From Pseudomonadota bacterium (GTDB lineage: Bacteria; Pseudomonadota; Gammaproteobacteria; Acidiferrobacterales; Acidiferrobacteraceae), in assembly GCA_021794275.1 (NCBI GenBank), contig JAJYRD010000027.1, forward strand, positions 1-64,000: 64,000 nucleotides of DNA, given 5' to 3'. Positions 49,083 to 57,804 of this stretch are shown piece after piece (positions within the stretch are counted from its first letter, which is position 1; each line of letters begins with the position of its first letter). The translations under genes and the position numbers were made by a program. The notes under the pieces are model-generated. The model saw nothing but the letters and a program-made list of their open reading frames with translations. It ran no database searches and was not told the DNA's origin.

Positions 49083-50242
49083 CGCGCCTGCCGTCGCCCT
49101 TGGTGCTGGGCCAAGGTCGGGTAATCCGTGTAGCCCTCGGCTCCCCCTCCATAGAAGGTCTGCGGATCCGGAGCATTCAGGGGCGCGGCCTTGCGCAGAC
49201 GCTCGGGCAGATCGGGGTTCGCAAGAAACAAGCGCCCGAATGACACGAGATCGGCGTCGCCGGAGGCCACGACCTCCTGGGCCTTCGGTCCATCGTACTC
49301 ACCATTGACCATGAGCACACCTTGGTAGAACGACCGGAAATAACTGATCGGGATCTGCGGCCCGCCGTGACGCAGATCGCCCTCCAAGGCCTCCATGATG
49401 TGGATGTAGGCAAGCCCGTAGCCCTCAAGAGCCTTCACTATGGCCGTGAAGGTGGCCCACGGGTCTGAATCGCGCATGTCGTTCATGGCTCCGCTTGGCG
49501 AAAGCCGTATCCCGACCCGTCCGGGCGGCCAGACCTCGAGCACGGTCTCCAGGACCTCGAGTGGGAAACGCAGACGATTCTCGATCGGGCCGCCGTAAGC
49601 GTCAGTGCGCTGGTTGGAACCGTCGCGCAGAAATTGATCCAGGAGGTAACCATTGGCGTTATGGATCTCAACCCCGTCGAAGCCCGCCGCTTGCGCATTC
49701 TGGGCCGCGAGGCGGTATTGATCGCGGATGAGCGCGAGTTCCTCGACAAGCAAGGCGCGGGGGGTCACGAAATCCTGCGGCCCCTGGTAGGTCATCGCTT
49801 GGCCCGCAGGCTTGATCGCACTCGGAGCGACCGGGAGCGCGCCATCGGGCTGCATCGAAGGATGGGATATGCGGCCCACATGCCACAACTGCAGAAACAT
49901 CTGCCCACCCTCGGCATGCACCGCGTCAGTCACCAGTCGCCAACCAGCGACCTGTTCGTCGTTGTAGATGCCGGGCGTATCCGGGTAGCCCAGCCCTTCG
50001 GGCGAGACCTGGGTGGCCTCACTGATGATGAGACCGGCGGAGGCACGCTGGCGATAATACTCGGCATTCAAGCCCTGTGGCACGAAGCCTGCGCCTGCGC
50101 GATTGCGCGTGAGGGGCGCCATAACGATGCGATTATGCAGCCGCAACTGCCCGACAGTGAGCGGCGAGAACAAGGAGGACGTTTGACGCCGCTCCGCAGT
50201 GTCGCCGGGGCCCTGATAAGGCTTGGTCGAACCATGATCCAT
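49079..50242 (-). CDS. Old yellow enzyme-family alkene reductase
   Basis: LFSPLTVGQLRLHNRIVMAPLTRNRAGAGFVP...GFDGVEIHNANGYLLDQFLRDGSNQRTDAYGG. Confidence 0.95.
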   Translation of the reverse strand: MDHGSTKPYQGPGDTAERRQTSSLFSPLTVGQLRLHNRIVMAPLTRNRAGAGFVPQGLNAEYYRQRASAGLIISEATQVSPEGLGYPDTPGIYNDEQVAGWRLVTDAVHAEGGQMFLQLWHVGRISHPSMQPDGALPVAPSAIKPAGQAMTYQGPQDFVTPRALLVEELALIRDQYRLAAQNAQAAGFDGVEIHNANGYLLDQFLRDGSNQRTDAYGGPIENRLRFPLEVLETVLEVWPPGRVGIRLSPSGAMNDMRDSDPWATFTAIVKALEGYGLAYIHIMEALEGDLRHGGPQIPISYFRSFYQGVLMVNGEYDGPKAQEVVASGDADLVSFGRLFLANPDLPERLRKAAPLNAPDPQTFYGGGAEGYTDYPTLAQHQGRRQAR

Positions 50243-50459
50243 CGAACCTCCTACGGACAAGCGGACCAGAACGCCGGGAGTGGTCTGGCACCATGCCTCA
50301 GGCACATGATGCCCTTCAGCGCAGCTCCGCCGACACAACCTATGCACCACAACCTGACGTTCGAGACAAGCTATGATGCGGCCCTGCCCTCATGATCCGC
50401 AAAGGCCTTTGGCCGGGGGTCCTCCCCGCCGGTGGACCTCTAAAGGTAAAGGGCGGCCC

Positions 50460-51302
50460 CTACGCCGACTCGGCGTCGCGTGGGAGGATCTCGGCCGCCT
50501 GCAAGCGCGCGGCCGATCGCGGGTCGTGGGCCGGGAGATAGACCATGGGCTCGAGGCGGGCGTAGGCCACTATACGGGCGAGTGTGCGCACGGCGGTACG
50601 GGGAAAGAACGTGACCCCGTCAGGCCGGCCCGCGCGCAGGGCATCCTGGGTATAGCTCGCGTCGCCGGCGAGAAAATAGCTTAGCGCACCCGTGCGCACG
50701 ACCACCGAGACATGCCCGGGCGTATGCCCGGGGGTCGGGACTACGATCACGTCGCCGGCCTTCGTGATCGCGCAGGTTCGTGGGAACGGCCCCAAGGGCG
50801 GTCCGGAGAAGTCATAGAAACGGGGCGTGAAGCCCTGCGACCAATGGCGCGCAAGGTAGCCGCGCAGCGCCCCGCCCACGCCTTGAGCGATCCGCCATTC
50901 CTCGGCCGATACATAGACCGCGCTCGCACGCAGGTGATGCAGGCCACCAGCGTGATCGGTATGCAGATGGGTCAGCAGGACCTTCCGCACCTCCGCCACC
51001 CGTAGGCCAAGCCGCATGAGTGCGGGTCCCACCTCATCATCGGCGGTGATAGCGAAGTCGGTGGACCTGCGGTAATACGGATGCCAGCGGGGGAAATATC
51101 CCTCCGCGCACACCCGGCAAGTCTCGCCGCTGTCGACCAGGATCGGGCCCTCGGGGTGATCGATGAGCCAGGCATGGATGGGAAGCCAATCGGTCCAGCG
51201 AGGGTCGCCCATAACCCGCCACGGCCCGCCGAACTCACGCAGGAGCTGGCTGCTTTTCACGCGTACGTGGCCCGTGCTTATCGGATGGATGCGAACGCTC
51301 AT
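50460..51302 (-). CDS. MBL-fold metallo-hydrolase (AHL lactonase-like)
   Basis: WLIDHPEGPILVDSGET...VRKVLLTHLHTDHAGGLHHL...VVPTPGHTPGHVSV. Confidence 0.92.
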   Translation of the reverse strand: MSVRIHPISTGHVRVKSSQLLREFGGPWRVMGDPRWTDWLPIHAWLIDHPEGPILVDSGETCRVCAEGYFPRWHPYYRRSTDFAITADDEVGPALMRLGLRVAEVRKVLLTHLHTDHAGGLHHLRASAVYVSAEEWRIAQGVGGALRGYLARHWSQGFTPRFYDFSGPPLGPFPRTCAITKAGDVIVVPTPGHTPGHVSVVVRTGALSYFLAGDASYTQDALRAGRPDGVTFFPRTAVRTLARIVAYARLEPMVYLPAHDPRSAARLQAAEILPRDAESA

Positions 51303-51535
51303 ATTCAGATCTCCTTTCGTGTTAGGCCACGCCCGAAGGGAGGCGGCGCCTGGTAAGCAGTCGTTCACCTCGGGGTCAAAATTTTTTGGCTTCCTGCACA
51401 ACCATGAGACGGGGCGCATAAGCCACGAACCGGAGCCCGCATGCGCGAGCAACAGACACCGCCCGGCGAGCGCGCACCTTGGTCGCGGGCCCGATCATGA
51501 CCGATCCTGATCCGTTGCGCTTTAAGGGGCTGCGC

Positions 51536-52174
51536 TCAGTCGATCCTGTGGCCCCCATCTCCTGCGACGAGCCGCTCCACAATCCGACCAAGAAATGCAG
51601 CGTCCTCGCGCGGCGCCCCGCTGAACTCTCCAAAGTAGCGCAGCTTCGCGTACTGACTAAGCGACCCCACGAGCACGGCGATCAGGTAGGGGATCTCGTG
51701 CGCGTCCCCGATCACGCCCTCATCCACCCCCTGCTGGAAGAGGTCTGTCAAGAGTCGCACCACCGAGTGCGGACGCAGGCGCTCCGATACCCCGGGCCAC
51801 ATGAGCCGCACTTGCTCGCTTACATAAAGCACGGCCTCGGGCTGTGTCGCCAAAAGCCTTCCTGAAGCGTCGATCAGTGATCGCAAGTTGGTATGGAAAT
51901 CCCGCGAAGGCTCCACAGCAGCCCGAAGGCGCTTGGCCACGAGCCCATAACATCGCTCGAAGAGATAGCGCGCCAGGGCCTCCTTGTTCTCGAAAAACTT
52001 ATAAAGGACCGTGCTGCTATAAGCGCTTGCCGCGGCGATGTCGCGCAAACTAGCCGCGCACAGCCCATCGCGCACAAAGAGCGTCAGGGCCACGCGCACG
52101 ATCTCGCGCTTGGAGGGCGCGTCGCCGGGATTCACGAGGAAGTCCAGGTCCCCTATATCGTCCATGGCCGCCAT
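51536..52174 (-). CDS. TetR-family transcriptional regulator
   Basis: KREIVRVALTLFVRDGLCAASLRDIAAASAYSSTVLYKFFENKEALARYLFERCY. Confidence 0.9.
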   Translation of the reverse strand: MAAMDDIGDLDFLVNPGDAPSKREIVRVALTLFVRDGLCAASLRDIAAASAYSSTVLYKFFENKEALARYLFERCYGLVAKRLRAAVEPSRDFHTNLRSLIDASGRLLATQPEAVLYVSEQVRLMWPGVSERLRPHSVVRLLTDLFQQGVDEGVIGDAHEIPYLIAVLVGSLSQYAKLRYFGEFSGAPREDAAFLGRIVERLVAGDGGHRID

Positions 52175-52244
52175 GGTAAACGATCGATAACTCTCCTGTC
52201 AAGCACTCCTTGGCGGCGCGCTGGGCAACCAGGACGGCCAACGC

Positions 52245-52423
52245 CCAGCAATTCTCAATGTGAAGTTGTAAGGCCTCGGAGCTATGGTGGGAGAACCCGA
52301 AACGCCCGGTGACGGCATCGGGACAAGGGTGTTTGAGGGCGTCCATACCGGACGTTGGCGCTCATTAGCACACCCCAAGCCACCGGATACTCATTGGCCA
52401 TTGCCACATTGAGAATTGCTGGC
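52245..52423. repeat. MITE-like or IS-end remnant with perfect 18-bp inverted repeats
   Basis: CCAGCAATTCTCAATGTG at 52245-52262 and its reverse complement CACATTGAGAATTGCTGG at 52406-52423. Confidence 0.8.
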
Positions 52424-52801
52424 CAACGCCACCAAGACTAGCCAGGGAAGCCTCGACAGTGCATTCTGAGCGCGGGGGACCAAGATAGAGAGGCCGCCGC
52501 CTGCATCTTTTTAAAAATCCGACGGGAATACTCCCCGCGGCCACCCTCTGGATGCGCCAAGGTCATCTCTGGCGCTGCCACGAGGCGCGGGTGCGAATGT
52601 CTTGGTCTGCGTTGGCAGGGGGGGGGTGGCGGTGGGCGACACCCGGAGATGGCGAGGAAGGTGTGCAAGAAGGGTGCCGCAATGGATTATTGCGACACGC
52701 CCGCACAATCATAATGTACTACGCCCAAATGGGCACCGGGAGACAGGAACGACCAGGATCGGGAGAGAAGTCCATCCGGAACACGCGAAGAGGCAAGTGC
52801 C

Positions 52802-54604
52802 GTGAAACGAAACGACACTGGGTCTACTGAAATCGAATTTCTGCACCGCCTGGCCCGCGAGCTCGACGTCAGCCGGTTCTTTCGCATCGCGGCCGAGGGA
52901 TTGGCGGACCGTTTGGGCGCGGACGGCGCGGCGCTCCTCTTGCGAGAAGAACATGACAAGCTTCGCTACCGCTTCTTTCACGGCGTACCGACGCCGCACG
53001 GGTCGCTCGGCGGCCGCTGCTTCAACGACAGTCTTGGCGTCGCAGGCGCCGCCCTGCACGCGCGCAAGCCGATCTTCGTAGCCGACTACGCGGCAAGCCC
53101 CTACGCCATGCCCGAATTCGTCCAGGCGGGCCTAAAGGCGAGCCTTTGCAGTCCGGTCATGGCCCAGGGCGAGGTCTTGGCGATACTCGCCATCTCCTGG
53201 TTTCACGCCCCGCAACGACTGCCCGATGATGCCGCTATCCGTTTCATCGGGATCGTATCGGATTTCGTCGGCAGCGCCCTGCATCGCCACCGGACAGAAC
53301 AACGCCTGCTCGATCTCGCCACCCACGACCCGCTCACTGGGGCCGCCAACCGCAATCTGTTCTTTGACCGCCTCGAGCACGCCATGACTACCGCCTTAAG
53401 ACGCGAGCGGCTCACGGGTGTGATCACTTTCGATATCGACAACTTCAAGATCATCAACGACAAGCTCGGACATCTCATGGGCGACGCCCTGCTCGTCGAA
53501 GTCAAAAATCGCGTCCTGGATCTGATCCGTGCAAGCGATACCCTCTCGCGACTTGGCGGCGACGAGTTTGCGCTCATCCTGGAAGGCGTGCGCTACTACG
53601 ACGATATCGAAATAGTCATCGAACGCATACGCCAGGCCCTGCGCATTCGCTGGGGGCCCGCCACCTTGCAGATCGCAGTCAGCATCAGTCTTGGCTACAC
53701 CGTGTACCCGATTGACGACAGCAAAGGCCAGGCGCTTCTGCACAACGCTGATACAGCCATGTACGAAGCCAAGCGCGCCGGCGGCAACAGGGCGGTGCTC
53801 TTCGCGTACGCCATGGCGCGCGCCGCGACCCACAAGGGCGATCTCATCGTCGAATTCGGCAAGGCCCTGGGGCAAGGGGAGATGGTGCTCCACTTCCAAC
53901 CCATAGTCTCGATCGCAACTGGGGAGATCGTCTCCGCCGAGGCCCTGATCCGGTGGCGCCACCCGACGCGCGGCCTCCTTGCGCCACCGCAGTTCATGGC
54001 GGCCCTCGAACACGCCTACAACAGCCTGAAGCTTGACGCCTGGGTCATAGGCGAGGCCTTAAAGATCCTTGCGCGCTGGCAGGGCAAGGGGATATTCAAG
54101 ACGCTGCACATCAATCTTTCGGCATCATCGGTCGAGAATCACCAATTCTGCGAGATCCTGGAGGGTATGCTGGCCACCACCCCGTCGCCCGTCGACCCCC
54201 ACTACCTTGGCATCGAACTCGTCGAATGGAGCACGATCCAGGACATCGAATCGGCGCGCGCCCTCATTATAGGCTGCCGCACGCTCGGCATCTCCGTGGC
54301 CCTGGACGACTTCGGCACGGGCTACGCGTCGCTCCAGCATCTGCGATCGCTCCCCATCGACAGCATCAAGATCGACCGCACCTTCATAGCGGGGCTTGCC
54401 GAGGATCCCGCCGACCGCGTCCTCGTGCAAAGCATGATCAACGCGGCTCAGGCCTTCGGTATCGAGGCGGTGGCCGAGGGCATAGAGACCGGCGAGCAAA
54501 AACAAATCCTCATGGCCATGGGTTGCACTCGGGGGCAGGGCTACCTCTTCGCCCGGCCCATGCCCGAAGACGAGCTGTGGCCGGATGCGTCCGAGCCCCA
54601 CTAA
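52802..54604 (+). CDS. GAF-GGDEF-EAL signalling protein
   Basis: THDPLTGAANRNLFFDRL...DIDNFKIINDKLGHLMGD...RLGGDEFALI; EAL with SAEALIRWRHP, DDFGTGYASLQHLRSLPIDSIKIDRTFI. Confidence 0.96.
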   Translation: MKRNDTGSTEIEFLHRLARELDVSRFFRIAAEGLADRLGADGAALLLREEHDKLRYRFFHGVPTPHGSLGGRCFNDSLGVAGAALHARKPIFVADYAASPYAMPEFVQAGLKASLCSPVMAQGEVLAILAISWFHAPQRLPDDAAIRFIGIVSDFVGSALHRHRTEQRLLDLATHDPLTGAANRNLFFDRLEHAMTTALRRERLTGVITFDIDNFKIINDKLGHLMGDALLVEVKNRVLDLIRASDTLSRLGGDEFALILEGVRYYDDIEIVIERIRQALRIRWGPATLQIAVSISLGYTVYPIDDSKGQALLHNADTAMYEAKRAGGNRAVLFAYAMARAATHKGDLIVEFGKALGQGEMVLHFQPIVSIATGEIVSAEALIRWRHPTRGLLAPPQFMAALEHAYNSLKLDAWVIGEALKILARWQGKGIFKTLHINLSASSVENHQFCEILEGMLATTPSPVDPHYLGIELVEWSTIQDIESARALIIGCRTLGISVALDDFGTGYASLQHLRSLPIDSIKIDRTFIAGLAEDPADRVLVQSMINAAQAFGIEAVAEGIETGEQKQILMAMGCTRGQGYLFARPMPEDELWPDASEPH

Positions 54605-54772
54605 AGGCACAGCACGGCATCCCATTCCCGGCTGATCGCACGAGGAGACAGCGACAACCGAGGCGGGCCTTGATCTTGATCACAGCCGCCACGATTTCCC
54701 GGGTCGCCACCTTCGTCTTCAGGCCTCATACTGGCGCCAATCGCCATGAGCGCCTAGGCTAATGGCAGACCT

Positions 54773-55240
54773 TTGGGGAACGCCGTGGGGACAGGAATCG
54801 CACTGGCGGTCTTGGCGGCGGTGGCACTCGCCATCGAACTTTCGTCCATGACCTTTTATCTGATTGCCGTGGCGCTGGCCCTGGCCGCGGGGAGCGCGGT
54901 CGCGCTTGCAGGAGCGGGTTCCTCGTGGGCGCTCGCCACGGTCGCCCTCGGCGCGTCCGCAGGGCTCCCGGCGGCCCACATCGCGCGCAAACGTCTATCA
55001 CGCCCGACGCATGAATCCGAGGAGCTAAACGACCCGGATGCCGGACACCTCGTACGCGTGGAATCTGTCGCGCCCGAGGGCCTGCGGGTCGCCTACCGCA
55101 ACAGCTCGTGGACAGCGCGCCTCACGGACCAGTATCGCGATATGACGGTCTCCCCAGGTGACCTTCTGACCATCGTCCACCGTGACGGCAATGATCTTCT
55201 GCTTGCGCCGCCTACGGCGCGGGCCTCGATACGACAATAA
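54773..55240 (+). CDS. NfeD-family membrane protein
   Basis: Hydrophobic N-terminus plus OB-like C-terminal domain directly upstream of an SPFH gene. Confidence 0.8.
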   Translation: MGNAVGTGIALAVLAAVALAIELSSMTFYLIAVALALAAGSAVALAGAGSSWALATVALGASAGLPAAHIARKRLSRPTHESEELNDPDAGHLVRVESVAPEGLRVAYRNSSWTARLTDQYRDMTVSPGDLLTIVHRDGNDLLLAPPTARASIRQ

Positions 55241-55264
55241 AAAGGCGACCTTGAAGGAGGAGCC

Positions 55265-56209
55265 ATGGGAGCAGGCATCGTCATTGTAGTGATCTTGGCG
55301 TTCATCGCGCTATTCATCGTGATCAAAGGTATACGGGTCGTCCCCCAGCAACGCGCGTTCGTTCTCGAGCGCATGGGTCGTTTCCACGACATATTGCAGC
55401 CCGGACTCAACATTATTTTCCCCTTGATCGACCGGGTTGCGTATCGCTTCGACCTGCGCGAGACACCGATCGATGTGCAAAAGCAGGTCTGCATTACCCG
55501 GGACAACACTCAGATCGCGATCGACGGGGTCTTATATCTGCAGATCACAGACCCCAAGGCCGCGGCCTACGGGACCACCAACCCGACGACCGCCATGATC
55601 CAGCTCGCGCAAACCATCCTGCGGGCCGACGTCGGCAAGCGCGCCCTGGATGAGGTCTTGTCGCAGCGTGCCGAACTGAACGCGACGGTCGTACAGGAAC
55701 TCGACCGGGCGGCGGTCACCTGGGGCCTCAAGGTCTTGCGCTACGAGATCCGCGACATCACCCCCCCTGCGGACGTGGTGCGGGCCATGGAGCTCCAGAT
55801 CACGGCCGAACGCGAGAAGCGGGCCACCATCGCCACCTCCGAGGGCGCCAAGCAGCAGGCCATCAACATTTCGGAGGGCGAAAGGCAACAGGCCATAAAC
55901 CGTGCCGACGGCGCACAACAGGCGCAGGTCCTGCGCGCCCAAGGCGAGGCCCAGGCGATCCTGCTCGTAGCCAAGGCGACCGCCGAGTCCTTGAAGATCG
56001 TAGGCGACAGCCTGAAAGACGAAAGCGCGCGCCAGGCGATGGCCATGCGCGTCGCCGAGTCGTTCATAAGCCAATGGGGCGCGATCGCCAAGGAGTCGAA
56101 CGTCATGATCGTGCCCGCCGACATGGGCGATCTGTCGAAGATGGTGGGCACGGCATTTCGCATCACGGAAGGCCTGAAGACCACGCCCGATCCGCGTGGC
56201 GGGAGGTGA
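55265..56209 (+). CDS. SPFH/band 7 (stomatin/paraslipin-like) protein
   Basis: IRVVPQQRAFVLERMGRFHDILQPGLNIIFPLIDRVAYRFDLRETPIDVQKQVCITRDNTQIAIDGVLYLQITD. Confidence 0.97.
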   Translation: MGAGIVIVVILAFIALFIVIKGIRVVPQQRAFVLERMGRFHDILQPGLNIIFPLIDRVAYRFDLRETPIDVQKQVCITRDNTQIAIDGVLYLQITDPKAAAYGTTNPTTAMIQLAQTILRADVGKRALDEVLSQRAELNATVVQELDRAAVTWGLKVLRYEIRDITPPADVVRAMELQITAEREKRATIATSEGAKQQAINISEGERQQAINRADGAQQAQVLRAQGEAQAILLVAKATAESLKIVGDSLKDESARQAMAMRVAESFISQWGAIAKESNVMIVPADMGDLSKMVGTAFRITEGLKTTPDPRGGR

Positions 56210-56297
56210 CGCCTCGCGAGGCGCCGGGCCAGGTCCCGCTCGTCCTTGACACGCGCGCCGGCTTTCGCCATTCTCGGCCGATCGTGAACGGAAGCAC

Positions 56298-57116
56298 ATG
56301 CTCGCCTATCCCCACATAAATCCCGTCGGATTTCATATAGGCCCGATACCGATCCACTGGTACGGCCTCCTCGAAATCATAAGCTTTGTCATCGGCACGA
56401 TCTGGCTGATCCGGCGCGGGCGCCGCGCCGAGTGGCAATGGACGAAGGAGCAGGTCCTCGACCTCGAATACTATCTGTCCGTGGGGGCCATCGCTGGCGG
56501 CCGCCTGGGCTATGTCCTGTGGTATGACCTGCCCTACTACCTCGGCCATCCGATCCAGATTTTGGAGGTCTGGGACGGGGGCATGTCCTTCCATGGCGGC
56601 CTCATAGGCGTCATCCTCGGCTGCTGGGTCTACGGCCGCAAACACGACCGATCGGCGATGGCTGTGCTCGACTTCGTGGCGCCAGCGGCCCCCATCGGGC
56701 TAGGCCTTGGGCGGCTTGCGAACTTCATCAACGATCAATTGTTCGGGCGCGTGAGCCACCTCCCGTGGGCGGTGATCTTTCCTGCGGGCGGCCCCGAGCC
56801 CCGTCAGCCCTCGCAGATCTACGAGTTTTTGTTGGAGGGGGTGGCGCTGCTCATCATCCTCGCGGTCTACGGCCGCAAGCGCCGCCCGACGGGCGCAGTC
56901 GGCGCCCTCTTCGTCCTCTTCTATGGGATCTTCCGCTTCCTGGTCGAATACACGCGCCAACCCGACATACAGCTAGGCTTCGTGCTCGGAAGGCTCGATA
57001 TGGGACAGGTTCTGTCGGCACCCATGATCCCGATCGGGATTGCGCTGCTCTACTGGGCCTACCGCGGCGGCTTCGAGACACCTGAGCGCAATCGCGCAGC
57101 GGGCGGGTCCGCATGA
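56298..57116 (+). CDS. lgt: Prolipoprotein diacylglyceryl transferase
   Basis: GPIPIHWYGLLEIISF...VWDGGMSFHGGLIGV...RLANFINDQLFGRVSHLPWAVIFPAGG..RQPSQIYEFLLEG. Confidence 0.97.
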   Translation: MLAYPHINPVGFHIGPIPIHWYGLLEIISFVIGTIWLIRRGRRAEWQWTKEQVLDLEYYLSVGAIAGGRLGYVLWYDLPYYLGHPIQILEVWDGGMSFHGGLIGVILGCWVYGRKHDRSAMAVLDFVAPAAPIGLGLGRLANFINDQLFGRVSHLPWAVIFPAGGPEPRQPSQIYEFLLEGVALLIILAVYGRKRRPTGAVGALFVLFYGIFRFLVEYTRQPDIQLGFVLGRLDMGQVLSAPMIPIGIALLYWAYRGGFETPERNRAAGGSA

Positions 57117-57574
57117 CCGCGGCTCCCGAAAAGGCCGGCGCGCGCATGAGCGCCACGCGTGGAGCGGAGAGCTCCGCCACACGCCGCTTCGCACGCGTCA
57201 TGATCGGCTTCACGATCCTCTACGGCCTCCTGGCCGCGATCCTGAGTTTCCATATCGTAGTCGAACAGCAAGCCGTCCGCCGGCACCTGGACACAGCGCT
57301 ACGCGTGCGCCCTGTCGGGCCCTTTGCGTCGATACGGGCATCGCGCGCCGTAGCCCGCGCCTTCGTGGCACGCCTGAACGCGGCCTTCGGACACAACCCC
57401 TGCGGGCCGGGGCCTGCCTTCGCTCTCGCAAGGCCTCACGCCATGGCGCGCCGCGACTGTCTCGTGGTCATAGCGCCTGGCCGCCACCGCCTCCATGTGC
57501 GCGCCTATGACACCCAGGGTCACCACATGGACAATGTCTTCGAACGCCTGAATCCGCCCCCGCGCCACTTATAG
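57113..57574 (+). CDS. Hypothetical protein with single TM segment, translationally coupled to lgt
   Basis: ORF overlaps the lgt stop by 4 bp; hydrophobic segment near the N-terminus. Confidence 0.55.
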   Translation: MTAAPEKAGARMSATRGAESSATRRFARVMIGFTILYGLLAAILSFHIVVEQQAVRRHLDTALRVRPVGPFASIRASRAVARAFVARLNAAFGHNPCGPGPAFALARPHAMARRDCLVVIAPGRHRLHVRAYDTQGHHMDNVFERLNPPPRHL

Positions 57575-57804
57575 GCGGCGAGCCTGCGACATAGCGCGTG
57601 ACATCTCGGCCCTCTTTCCCCACTGACACGACCGACCGCGGCTCCCACAAGCCGCGCCTCGTGTCGGCCAACCTTTGCGTCCCGTCAGCCTCCCGTCATA
57701 TCCTGACAGCCATGATGACCCCGACCCCCGTCGACCGGATGCGGGGCGCCCGCGCGTTGCGGGCCCCGGCGCGCCGCTAAATCTAGCCCACGGAGCCGCA
57801 CCCC

